A DNA stretch of 64,000 nt from Pochonia chlamydosporia 170. Taxonomy: Eukaryota > Ascomycota > Sordariomycetes > Hypocreales > Clavicipitaceae. Positions 35,545 through 47,600 of this stretch are shown here, in pieces. The translations under genes were made by a program, and so were the position numbers. The stretch spans positions 3,286,001-3,350,000 of the forward strand of contig NC_035791.1 of assembly GCF_001653235.2 (NCBI RefSeq). Reading direction: 5' to 3'. Numbering within the stretch: position 1 is the first letter of the stretch; each line of letters begins with the position of its first letter. The notes under the pieces are model-generated. The model saw only the letters and a program-made list of their open reading frames with translations. It did no database searches and was not told the origin of the DNA.

Positions 35545-37378
35545 ATGGTTGTTCTCAAGACACAATCGGAATGGGGCCATGCACCACCTCCCCAAACGCC
35601 ATACAGCATCATTAGCAATCTACCTGGATGGGACATGTTGAAGGGCGTTCGTGATGGTGACATGAGCCCGCTGGCCAGAGTCGTGCATATTTATCCTCGA
35701 CTCTCACCAACTCATTTTGCACGCACCGTGAGTAACCCTTCGACTTCTCTTTGTTTCTCATGACATGACACTCTAAACACTACTAACGATGACATTCACA
35801 GCTTGCCGGAGGAGTCGCCCAGGCAGTTGGGCATGAAGGCAAAGGCTGCATGATATATCTTGACCCCATCATGTGGAAGTACACCGCCGGCCATGTATCC
35901 CACGCACTGCGCAAGGATGCCCTCATTTCACCCGACAAGTTAACCTTCAAGGTAGTTGATGTTGGTGGTCACCGCCTCTACGCCGTCCTCTTTGAGCCGC
36001 AGTATACGAAATCCCTGATGCTGAGCTGGGGTACGCCTGGCATCGGCATTTCCATCCGTGGCGCAGAGCAACTCGTAGAAAAGATGGACACCATGGTTGA
36101 AGTGCCATTTGAGAATCAGGATTCCCCTCCCGCGCCGACCTGGACGCCAGAGGGTCCTGCTCATGAAGCTCTTAAAGAGCGAATTGTGGGATTTCTTCGA
36201 CACGGCGCAATTGACCTCGACAAGGTGAAGTGCCAAACCAAGGATGTTTTTCTGTACCCAACAGGCATGGCGGCTGTCTTTTGTGCAAAGAACTTGCTGC
36301 AGGAATATCGCCCGGGCTTAGTTAACGTTGAGTTGGGCATTGTCTTCCACAACACGCACGAGCTGCTGCATGAGGAAAGTCCCGGGGGGTGGAAGCACGT
36401 TCCCAAGGTTGACAAGGAAGCAATCGACGGCTTGGAGGAATGGCTTGAGAAGCAAAAGAGCGAGGGAGGAGGCGCAACGTTTGTCATTGTTGAGTTTCCG
36501 GGAAATCCGACTCTTGATACCCCCGATTTGCCCCGTCTGATGAAGCTTGTAAGTTGCTCGAGATTGGGAATACCCATTACCAGACATTTGATTCCGCGTA
36601 TACGGTAAGCGACAAACAGGCTAACCGCGTTATTTTCTTATAGTCTGAAAAATACGGCTTCGTCTTCATCGTTGATGATACCCTCGGATCATTCAGCAAC
36701 GTCGACGTCCTCGCCCAGTGCGATATGCTTCTCACCTCTCTCACCAAATCCTTCAGCGGAAAGTCAGACGTCCTCGGTGGTTCTATCGTGTTGAACCCCC
36801 TTTCTCCCCATTACGCCCAGCTATCCAAGCGATTTACTGAGTCTCACCGCAACCAACTCTTCGCTGTCGATGCCGGTGTTCTTCTGTCCAACTCCGACGA
36901 CTACTATGAGCGCAGTGTTCGCCTCAATGCCAATGGCAAGGCTATTGCCGATTTCCTGCATAAGAGCATTGGCCAGCCTGATTCACCTGTTGTTAACGTC
37001 CAATACCCAAGTCTGTTGCCAAGCAAGCCCAACTACGATGCCTTCATGAGACGCAGCACACCCGAGGTTCCTAGTCCAGGATATGGATGCCTCCTGACTG
37101 TCGAGTTTGACAGCGTAGAGACAACCAAGGCTTTTTATGAGCGCTGTGGCTTTTACCCGTCTCCCCATCTTGGCGGCCATGTTACCATCATGCTTGCGTA
37201 TAATATGTTCATGTTTGGCAAGGACAAGGACGAAGCTGCGGCACTTCGACCGTGTGGCATCAAGGAGGAGAGTATTCGGATATCAGCAGGGTTGGAAGAT
37301 GCGAAGGATTTGCTGGATACGCTTCAGGATGCGTTGGATGCGGCGATAGAGGTGAAGAAGGCAAGAAAGGAGAACTAG
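35545..37378 (+). CDS. Cystathionine gamma-synthase-like PLP enzyme
   Basis: PLP enzymes of this family do gamma-replacement on activated homoserine. In primary metabolism the nucleophile is cysteine; in some fungal pathways carbon or nitrogen nucleophiles are used to build unusual amino acids (LolC, Fub7 and CndF are the examples I recall). Three exons (35545-35727, 35802-36548 and 36644-37378, all phase 0) give 554 residues, like the long fungal MET-7/STR2 branch and longer than bacterial MetB. Visible motifs are VFLYPTGMAAVFCAKN (PLP phosphate region), FVIVEFPGNPTLDTPDL, FVFIVDDTLGSF (Asp for the pyridine nitrogen) and LTKSFSGKSDVLGG with the PLP lysine near residue 345. All catalytic parts look intact. 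It could be the primary methionine-pathway enzyme, but its place beside a PKS-NRPS favours a specialised paralogue (inference). Confidence 0.88.
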
Positions 37379-40300
37379 GCTTGTGGGTTGGAAGTTGGTC
37401 GAGCCGACAACTTTGGTTTCGACTCATTGCAATCGGCCTCCTTGGCTTCAAATAGCGTTACGAGCGAACAATAGAGGCCTTTACTGGCGGGATGGCGCAA
37501 ATTACGTTGCCTCCACGAAAGGCGATTCTGACGTGCCTGGAAAATGATCAAGTCTCATCCCCACTGTTGCAGCTAACATTTATATTGACTACTAAACCGT
37601 CTTACTCGATTCATTCTAGTACCTCGTTCTTCTTGGGCACTCATACTACCACTTCTGTGACGGTCAAAAGGTCTCGCCAGTAGCTACACAGACATGCTGT
37701 TCCCGTTCGTAAGTTGCCACCGACCATAGCGAATCACCACACGTCCGGTTTGAGGCGTTCTGGGTGCGTGGGCACCATTGAATCACCACATCTGTCGAAG
37801 TAATGTTGAAACCTTAGACCCTGTGTACGTCCACCTCGATATGAATGAGTGTATCGTGATCCTGCTCAGCAGAAGAGGTTCAGGGGGAAGGTTAGGTGAG
37901 CCATGACCTTGATGGGTAACGGAATTTATACGCAGGTCATGCTTGACTGACGTCATCATGGTTTCTCGGCCAGGCAGAGCGTCTTGTGCAAGAGGTTGTG
38001 CCAGAATTATGCCAACTCTTTCCAGGAATGTTTCAATGTCGGCCAGCTTGTTCTGCATCATGTCGACTTGGAGATGAGTAAATGGTGAGTGCTTCTAGTG
38101 AAACTCAAACTTAGGGCAATAAAACTTCGTGCTTGGTTGAAGACATGTCCACTTTGCATGAGCATAGCCGGGAAGAGACTCAAGATTGCCAGGCGTGGAC
38201 ACCCTTCCCGAACTATCGCGACTTCTCTTGCTTTGCGTCAAACTCAGATCTACGAACATTGCGTCTTCACCTGTAGAGAATTTCGCCATGCCTCAAATCA
38301 TAGTACCTTTAAGCTGTTAACAACTGAGGTGTATCGTCACTAGTTTGGCGGCTTACCCAGGGAAGAAAGAGCCAGTTGCCATTCTAGACCGATGGACTGT
38401 TTCTGCGGAAATCTCAACATCTTGCGCAGTGAGTCTGGCCATCCGCACTACAGTGGGAAGAAACACATTGTGTTTGATCACAGAAGCAGCACACGATTGC
38501 CAAAGCCAATATACGTAAGCTTGGATGTGGGCAGACACGATTTACAGCAACGCGTATGCTTCTTGTCGCTTGTGAGCTGCGTCCAAAAGGGACAAACGAC
38601 AATATTTCATGATTTGGAGTGCTTTGTTGCAGAATGTGTGCATGTGAAGAGAATGGGAGAACATCTCGGTACCATTGAAGACCAACGTGTAAACATTGCA
38701 TTCTGAACTGCGGGAATGTTTCAGAGAAATTCTTCAGCCGATGAAACAACTGCGGGACAACTTCGACATGTATCAGGTGGATTCCTCAACTACATGGAAC
38801 AGATTTCCAGGACAGTTTTGTAGGTCAGTCTCGACCACTCTCCGGGCTGAGCTGCAAGTTTTCATGCCCTAGAATTGACATGGTGCCCCTGATTGCTTCA
38901 ATATACGAGGTCTGGTATTGAAGGTTTCGAAAGGAAGCGTATCCCAATGGAAATTGGCTTTCCAGAACCGTGTGAGGACCCGGGATATCTGATTCGTAGT
39001 GCAGTCTTGGAAGATAGTTGACCCAGTAACAACAGTGTCCTGGAGGGTTGGCGGAATTAGTTGGCAGCATTGAAGGTTAGTCGGTCCTTTTGTTCGAAAT
39101 CGTTAGAGTATTGTCATGATTGTTGACTCCGTAGCTAGAAGGCACAGTTGACGTTCAGGTGAGCCCGAGCCCTTGGCCTTATGCGGTGGTGACAATGATG
39201 AGCCCTTCCAACACCCCACCTCCGCCCTTGTTGACGCTTTTGTCATACACAGCCCCTGTGACCCTGATAGGGCCAGTTGGGGAGAGATGGCAGAGCAGAG
39301 GAGCCATTATCTGTCCACAGGCGTGTCCGAAAAGTACGAAGGGTGAAGTAGAACGTTGCTATTGGGCCTTACTTGACATCTTTCTCAGTGAGACGACTGG
39401 GAGATAATCTGGGTAACGTTGAACTACCACTGTGGAGTACAAGTAATGGGAAGAAATGAATGGAATAAAGGACAGGGTAAAGAACGAAGGTAATGAAAGA
39501 CATGCCTCAGCCCGCCGGGCCGCTGTTGGTGTTTCCTGTGTTGGAAAACGAAGAATTGCGCGGAAGTATAGTCAACAGTCTTTGTGTCCGACGTGTGAGC
39601 AAACGGGTACCTGCAATATGAGCTTTCTCTTGGACGGGATAGTAGTCAACTATCAATCAGGAGCTGAGATAAGTTCCAAAAAATAAAAGCGCAGGAGGAA
39701 GTGCCCAACAACTCTGCCTGAAAGTTCTCAAGAATAGAGTGCGGGATTGGTTGACTCGTTTACTTCCAAGCCTAGACACTTGAGAAAAATAGAGATAATA
39801 TCAATATATCGATGTTTGAAAGGGTCAGTTCCACTGCTCGTTGTAGAAAATGACGGTCTTCTGGTTGACCTGACCAGTGGAGTCAGTTCGTTGCCGATGT
39901 GGTGTGCGATGTAAGTTTGTGATGTGTTGACCTGCCAAATCCACAAAAGGACTTATCTTTGTCCGTCATAGTACGTGACTTCAAATCACGTAAATTCAGG
40001 AATCTAGACGTCGTAAGTGGGTCAGACGGGAGATAAGAATAGGCATCTCTGCCAGGGATGAGCCTTGGTCGAAACCTTCGGTAAGTTAGTAGCCGCTTGC
40101 TAATTCGGGAGCCCGCATAATGCAGCATACGGTGAGATTTAAACATACCGATGTAGATACACTATTTGACGGATGGGGCTAGGGCATAAATGTTGTATTG
40201 TTTTTCCGTTATAACACCATTTGCAGGTCACAACTATAACGGGTGTATCTAGCAGATTGCGCCTATCTTGCTAGTTGTTACGAACAGAACGAATCAGGCG

Positions 40301-41639
40301 CCGCCATGTTCCTTTGTTGTGTTAAAAAAAAATTAGTCCGGCATCAAGTTCTGCATCGTCCACCTATTTCTGCCGAGGAACTCAACTGTAAAGGTATTAG
40401 ATAGCTTCTTAGAAAAAATACTGAATGCTAGCATAAACTCAACTGAGGCTCCTGAGTGGCAGGCAAATTCCACAACATTTACCACCACTGACAAAGCAAC
40501 TTCCAGCTTTAATTTTAAATGAATACTCATGAAGATGGAGTACGAAAAATAAACTTTGGGATAAATAAAAACTCATATCTGTATCGGTTCAGATATGATA
40601 ACACACCGTCAAACTGTCTCCAGAGTGCGCGGATGTCACATTGCGGTGCTCGGGGCAACCTATTCTCCTTGGGGTTACTTGTTCCCGAGAGGTTCTTCCC
40701 CAGGGGCACGGACTGATCGAGGGTCTTCTGGCCGATTGGACGTGTACTCAGTTCCTTTCTTCAATTTAAAACTTGGGCTAGGAAAGATGCCTCTCTAGCA
40801 ACCAGAGGACCATGTGCCTCGAGGATGGGCTCGGAAACTGGATATTCTGGGTTTGGGGCCACTTGGACGTGTGAAGTATGGCTAAACCGCATTAGTCGAG
40901 GATATAACGGCCGTTGAAATCCAACGAGATGAGACCCCAAGTAGTTTTGACAGCCCCGGAGAGAAGTGCTCACCTTGGATGGGTGCCATGGTCCCCATCA
41001 GGAGACCATGGCGCCACTAGCGAGTGATTATATGGCGATGCAGCAATATAGGTACCTAGGTAGGTATGTAGGATAAATGAAAGAAAGTTGGAATAGAAGG
41101 GAGAAGGCGAGGGGAAATTGAAATGAAGTAAAGTTGTGTGTTGACGCTGTAAGCGATGTTAGTCACGTGTAATTGTTTTCGTTTGCACCCGGCAACGTGA
41201 TACTTATTCGACAGCCAGCATTGAGAACAGCCCGAAAATGGTTCTGATTCATGCCCAAGTCTATTGTGCCGAGATTATATACACAGTATGTAGCCAAAAG
41301 GATTGCCCATCGGCCAGCATACAATAGCATAATTCGCCATATGCGGAACCCCAAGCTGGTCAAACTTGACACTTTTAACCTCACAATCTAATTACCTAGA
41401 TATCTAGCCCCATAAGCACGTATTCGACTTAAAAGCAAAGAAATGGATCAATCCAATGGCACAATAGTCACTCATCTCTCGCAGTTTTTGCTCAGCTCAT
41501 TCTATTAGTTGTTCTATGGGGTTACATAAATCATATACAAATGCAATTTAAAACAAAGGAAATGTTACAAAGGAAAAAAAATGATGCAGTGTGAAGCCGT
41601 GCCTTGCATTCCATTCAAGGCCACCGCCGTTTCACATCA
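37379..41639. other. Gene-free stretch between PLP enzyme and PKS-NRPS
   Basis: 4.3 kb without an intact gene that I can recognise. A minus-strand frame at 37783-38061 contains QNKLADIETFLERVGI, which resembles a regulator linker region, but no zinc cluster or continuing domain is found; it may be a relic. The right end, near 41.6 kb, is the PKS-NRPS 3' region and is A/T-rich. Confidence 0.4.
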
Positions 41640-44600
41640 TTACGTGCTGAATCCATTCTCAGCTAGCTTCAATCGTTTCAACAACCCGCCTAGAAACTCG
41701 GCGTCCACTGCTGGACAGCCAGCTGTCGCACCAGGATCAAGAGTTTCCAAGATATCCATAGTCTTCTGATTATCCAAACTGAACATGACTCCTCCAGTCG
41801 AAAGATATTGCTTCAGCACGGTACTTCGGACAACTTGACCGGCTGCATCCTCACCCTCCGCTGATTCCATGCTGCTAAGCCATTCATCGAGAGAGACGAG
41901 CTTGGCTTGTGTTTGTTCAGATCGGAGTTCAGCAATAATATGGGGCAGGTCTTTGAGGCGCAGCGGCAGCGGGTTGGTGATGTGGTAAATTCGGGGTGCA
42001 GAGAACACCTCGGATGGGGGAACCTTGGCGAGGGCACCCTTTTCGGAGGTCAGTAGGAAGAAGTTGGAAGCCAGCCAGTCAACAGGGACGACGTCAACGG
42101 CAAAGCTTGGCTGGTCGCTGCGGCCGATCTGAGGCACCATGCCTGATTCAATCATGCTCACAACAATACGCATGATGAACTCATCGCCTGGGTCAGGAGC
42201 GCCAGTACCCTGAGTCGCAGCCGTAATACCGGAAGCTCGTGTAATTGAGACAGGGAATCCTCTTTGGGCTGCCTTGGTCAACAAATTCTCCGTCACCCAT
42301 CGAGTCTTGAAGTATCCGGATTCATCTTCGGTAGGAGGAGAGAAATGAGAACTGTCTTCCTCCTTGATGACGTAGTTCTCGCGGGTTCTTCGGGATGCGG
42401 ACCAAGTCTGAAGATGGGCCACGGACCATGTGGAGAGGTAATTGATGTCGGAAAGATGAGACCCAATGCCAGAAAGCTTGATAATGTCAAAGATAGGAGT
42501 AACATTGCTTGGCTTGAGAGAGTTGTAGGTCTTCAGCAGGGAGACATGGCCGCCAAGGTGGTAGATTGACTGCACCGTCTGGCCAAGTTCCCTAAAGGCG
42601 GACCGCGACAGACCGAAGCCTGGCTGACTCAATGATCCGGGCACATATTTAACGCGATCGTTGAGGTCACCTAGTGTCAGTGTCGAGTTGATTAAGCCAT
42701 GCTTCTGAAGTTGATCAATGAGAGTCTGCTGTTCAAGCTGCTCCATCGACCCTAAAACATAGACAGTAGCTTCTCGCTTCGTTCGTAGTATCTCTGTAAG
42801 TAGGTGAATTCCAACAAAAGACTCTGCTCCAGTGATAAGGATGCATTTGAGTTCATTGCGGTCGATTCGAGGAATTCCGTATCGCGGGATGTACTGGCTA
42901 GTGTTTGGCAGGTTCGTCTCGACGTTCCAGCTAATGACACTCTCGAGCCCTCCCTTCTTAGAAGCATCACCTCCTTTGGCGCGTCTCAGGTAAGCGCAGA
43001 CTGCAGCCGCCGTCGGTTCTCGGATGAGAGCAGGCAAGGGGGGTGCAATCTTGAACTGCTTCTTTACCTTGGCTTGAAGCCGAACAAGAAGGATACTGTT
43101 GCCGCCCCTCTCAAAGAAGGAATCATTCAGTTCAATCTCGCCACCGAGAGTAGTTCTGAAAAGGGCAAGGATAGTGCCCTCCAAGTCTTCACTTGCTGCG
43201 TTTGGTGCTGCAGTAGTTGGCGTGCCAGTTTTGCCAGGTTGTGTGATGACGCTTGAAGGGAACACAAGCTCCAGCTGTCTTTCCAAAAGATTTCTTCGAT
43301 CAACCTTGCCACCAAGAGTTGCTGGAAGTTTAGCAAGGAACTGGTATCCGTTCGGAAGCATGTAGTAGTTGAGATGAGGCTTGATTTTTCGATGCAAGTG
43401 TGAAACAATAGCAATCTTGTCAGCCTCGTTTGTGATGTTGACCTTGGGAACAAGGTAGGCAATTAGCTGTTGTTCGTCTGAGTCAACTGATCGGGCCACA
43501 ACTGCAATGTCGATGAGAGCGCCGGCCGTTTTCAGGGACTGGGACTCCTTGAATATGACTTGTTCCACTTCACCGAGATCGATTCTGAAGCCACGGAGCT
43601 TGATCTGCTTGTCGCCTGCAATTCGGCCGTGAAACTCTAATTGTCCGTCAGGTCTGAAGCGGCCGCGGTCTCCAGTTTTGAACATCCTATTCCATCCCCT
43701 CTTGTTGTCGTCCTCGGACGCAAACGGGTCTTCGACGAAAGACTGTGCATTGACTTCAGGGCGATTGAGGTAGCCAGCACCAACTTGGGCTCCACCAACA
43801 ACGAGTTCACCAATTTGGCCCAGGGGCACGGGGTTACCTTTCGTGTCAAGCAGGTAATGGCGACAGTTATCCATGGGATATCCAATAGGCAGACTTACAA
43901 CGCCTTCTTCAGGATAGCTTATCTTACTGATGGAGGTCTGGACAACAAGTTCGGATGGCGACCAAGTGTTGTACAGAGTAGCCGGTGTACCAAGGTCGTA
44001 GAATGCCTTTGCGACGCGAACAGGCAGTCGCTCACCCGCAAAGTAAGCCACCCTGTAGTTGAAGCATTTTTTAAGGGCCTCATTGTTGAACTCCATCAGT
44101 AGAGCAAATTGAGTCGGGGTGAAATAGGTGACGGTAACTCCCTCCTTCATCATAAAATCAGCGAGCGCGGCGGGATCTTTTCGTGTTTCCCAAGATGCAA
44201 CGGAAACAGTGGCTCCTGCTGTCAAACCACCAAAAATTTGAACGATAGAAAGATCAAAGGACGTAGTTGTGTGTGCGAGAAAGTTATCGGTGTGTGAAAA
44301 GGAATAGTCTTTGTTCAGCGTGCTCAACATGGCTTGAGTATTGGACTCCGTCAGCACCACGCCCTTCGGGGTGCCAGTGCTTCCCTGCTAGAGTTAGACG
44401 GATTCTGCGGGTGAAACAAGCCTGAGCATGGTTCGTATCAATTCAAACTCACGGATGTATAGATCATGTAGAAAGGGTCATCTGGTTGTCGAGCTCGCGG
44501 ACGAGCAATGGTCCGGCCTGCAGCAGCAGCATCCGCGATTCTAATAACCTTTGGGGCCATTATCATCTTAGACGACAACTCAGCAGCAAGGTCGTCCTGA

Positions 44601-47600
44601 CCTGGCCCAGCCAAGAGAAGCCTGGCGCCGGAATCGGAAAGCATAAACGAAAGACGGTCATGAGCAAAGTCGGTATCGAGCGCGACATAGCAGGATCCCG
44701 TCATGAGGGCCGCAAGCATGCCGGTCACCGCCTCGACACCGGGCAAGGCGATCAGCCCGATTTTATCACCGGGCTTCGCGCCGGAGTCGAGGAGCTCAGA
44801 GGCTACGCTCTCCGCGCTTTCGATCAGCTGCCTGTATGTGATGCTACGGCAGTCAGAAGTTTTTATCGCAGCAATTTGAGGGTGTTGTCTTGCCATCTTG
44901 GTAATTACATCAAGTACACTTTGTCCCTCCCATTGATTGTCCTTGGTTTCTGTATTCCAGTAATTCTTTTTGAGGTATTCGATTTCGAGAGGTCCACACA
45001 TGCTGATTTCGTCAACGGGTTGACGGTGGTCTTTGATGCAGCTTGCGAGGAAGGTATTGAAGTTATCGAGGAAGCGTTCCATGTCTGTATCGTAGTAGAG
45101 AGCAGTTGAGTACTCGACTTTGAGGTCCAAGCTGTGCTCAGAAGTCTCAATAGCCTCAAGTTGGATATCTGCGGCAGTGGGAATGTCATCAGACTCGATA
45201 TTGTCGACAACAAAGTCGCAGGTGGTATAAGTGGGAACAGGTCCGTGGATCTGGTAGTTGACAGCAATTTGACCAACTGGCATGTGGCTGCTGCTCTTCT
45301 TGACGTTCATGATATCAACGATTGTATCAAAGGGTACACCGCTGTGGGCCATGGCATCCAGAGCACGAGACTTTGTCGCCTGGAACAACTGATCAAATGG
45401 AACATCACAGTCGTCTAAACACCATTGTTAGTACCATTCTTCTTACCGTTTGTGACTTGCGTGCTGCAAAACTCAGAATGAATGATTGCTCAAGATTGAG
45501 TGCTTACCATTGCATCGGACAGGGGCAAGATTAACAAAGAAACCCATAAGCGGATCGGTATCAGGGTGAGGCCGGTTTCCGTCAACCATGAGGAGGATAA
45601 GATCTTTCTCTTCGGTGTATCGGTATAGGAAAGCTCGGAACGCAGCCAAAACAAAATGGAAGGGGGTACCGTTGGACTGAGCAGCAATTCGCTTCATACG
45701 AGCAAATAATTTAGCGCTGAGGTTGGTTTTAACCTTTTGGCGACGGGGATCGCTTCGGGTAGGGCGTTCACCCTTGGCGAAGGGAAGAACCTTGCTAGAC
45801 TGAGGCAGATCTTGAAGCGTGGTTTTCCACCAGTCAAGGTCCGGTTTCATCAAGTCTGATGCAAGACGAGCGTTGTGCCACAGGGTAAAGTCGACATAGT
45901 TGAATTCCGGAGCAGAAACAGTTGCGAGATCATTACCGGCTCGCAAAGCGTCATAGATACCGACGAACTGCGACATCATAGGGAACAGACTACCACGGTC
46001 AATCGAGATGTGGTGGGTCATGCCAACCACTACCCATTCCTCTTCGCCGAGCTTGGCCAGGGAGTAGGTGGCAACCTCACCTTCTTCGACGTTCATCTCA
46101 ATCTTGCGATTGTAGTTGATGAGCTCGAGAAGAGCCTTTTCAGTGTCCACTTCTTTGGTCAAGTCACGGAAGTCAACCCCGAGGTCAAAGTCTTCGAGGG
46201 GCTCTTGAACCGCAAAATCGTCACCTTCGAAATAAGCCGTTCGAAGAGCTGGGTTTCTGACCGCCATCTCCTGGATAGCCTTCTGAAGTGTTGGAAAGTC
46301 TGGCTTGCCCTTGATTCTGAGAACAATGGGCAGATTGAGGAATGACTTGTCTTCCAAGAAACTGTGAACAAACCAGAGCCGTGACTGGAAAGTAGACAGA
46401 GGAATAACACCGTTGTGCTGAGACTTTGTGAGCTGTCCAGTGGCCATGGCAGAGATGTTACTCTCTTCCTCAGTATTCTCAGACTCGGTGGTAGTTTTCT
46501 TCTCGGCTTTGTCGCTGGTGGTCTCCTTGCTGGCAGCGCTTGTGGTAACCATTCTAGCAGTCTTAGCCACCAGAGCGTTGATGGAAGCAGCGCCCAAGAT
46601 ATCAAAGAGCGCGATGTCAACCTGGACCTCCTTGCGGAACCATTTTCGGAACTCAACAGCCACGATGGAGTCGAGGCCATAAGCGGACAAGGGGTTGCTT
46701 GGCAGGATAGATTCGCGAGGAGTAGCAAGAACACCAGCAATCTTCTCCAAGAATCCATCAAGAAGAATCTCAGTCTTCTTCTCAATATCAGGCTCCTCTG
46801 CGAGAAGCGCCAGAAGGTTCTTGGAACTCTGGCTAGCCCCTTCGGCGCCAAAATCATGATTGGTGTACAGGTTCTTCATAATTGGTTTGTTGGCCCAGTA
46901 CACATCCGGGGAGAGCAGACCAACACCGGTAATGATTTGGTGTCCATTGCAGCCGCGAGAAGTGACAGGGTTGATGGTTTTATCAACAAGAACAGCCTCC
47001 TCAAGCTGGTAGAGAAGTTCCTCTTCGTTGATAGTGTCCATTCCCATTCTCAGCATAATCTTCTGAAGCTCTTCGTTCTCAGCAACAACACCAACGCCGC
47101 TAACGGCACCAACGTTCATGGTAGTACCACTAAGACCGAGCTCACGGCGATGGCGCATGAGGGCATCAATATAACAGTTGGCAGCAGAGTAGTTGGCCTG
47201 GCCCTTGGAGCCGACGACACCAGCGACAGAAGAAAAGCAGACAAAGAAGTCAAGGTCGATACCAAGGGTAGCGTCGTGTAGATTCTTGGTGCCTTCAACC
47301 TTGGGTTGACAGCACCGTTGCCACTGTTCGTATGTCATAGTTTCAAGAGGCTTGTCTTGCAAAACCATGGCAGCTTGAAAGACACCACCAAGAGATGATC
47401 CAATCTGATCAACGCAGTTTTGAACGTCAGCAAGCTTAGAGACATCACCTCGGTAGACTGTAGCTTCAACGCCTCGTTCAATAAGCCAGTCGACGGTAGC
47501 CTTGGCCTCAGCTTTGTCTGCGCCAGAACGAGACAGGAATGCCAGCTTGTTGGCCCCCTTGCGGACCATCCACTGAGAAAGGGTACGGCCAAGGCCACCA

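Noticed and set aside
46415..47281. Long plus-strand open frame (288 codons) opposite the PKS-NRPS
   Set aside because: It is the antisense of the KR-ACP-C region; codon bias of the synthase creates open antisense frames. No domain is recognisable.
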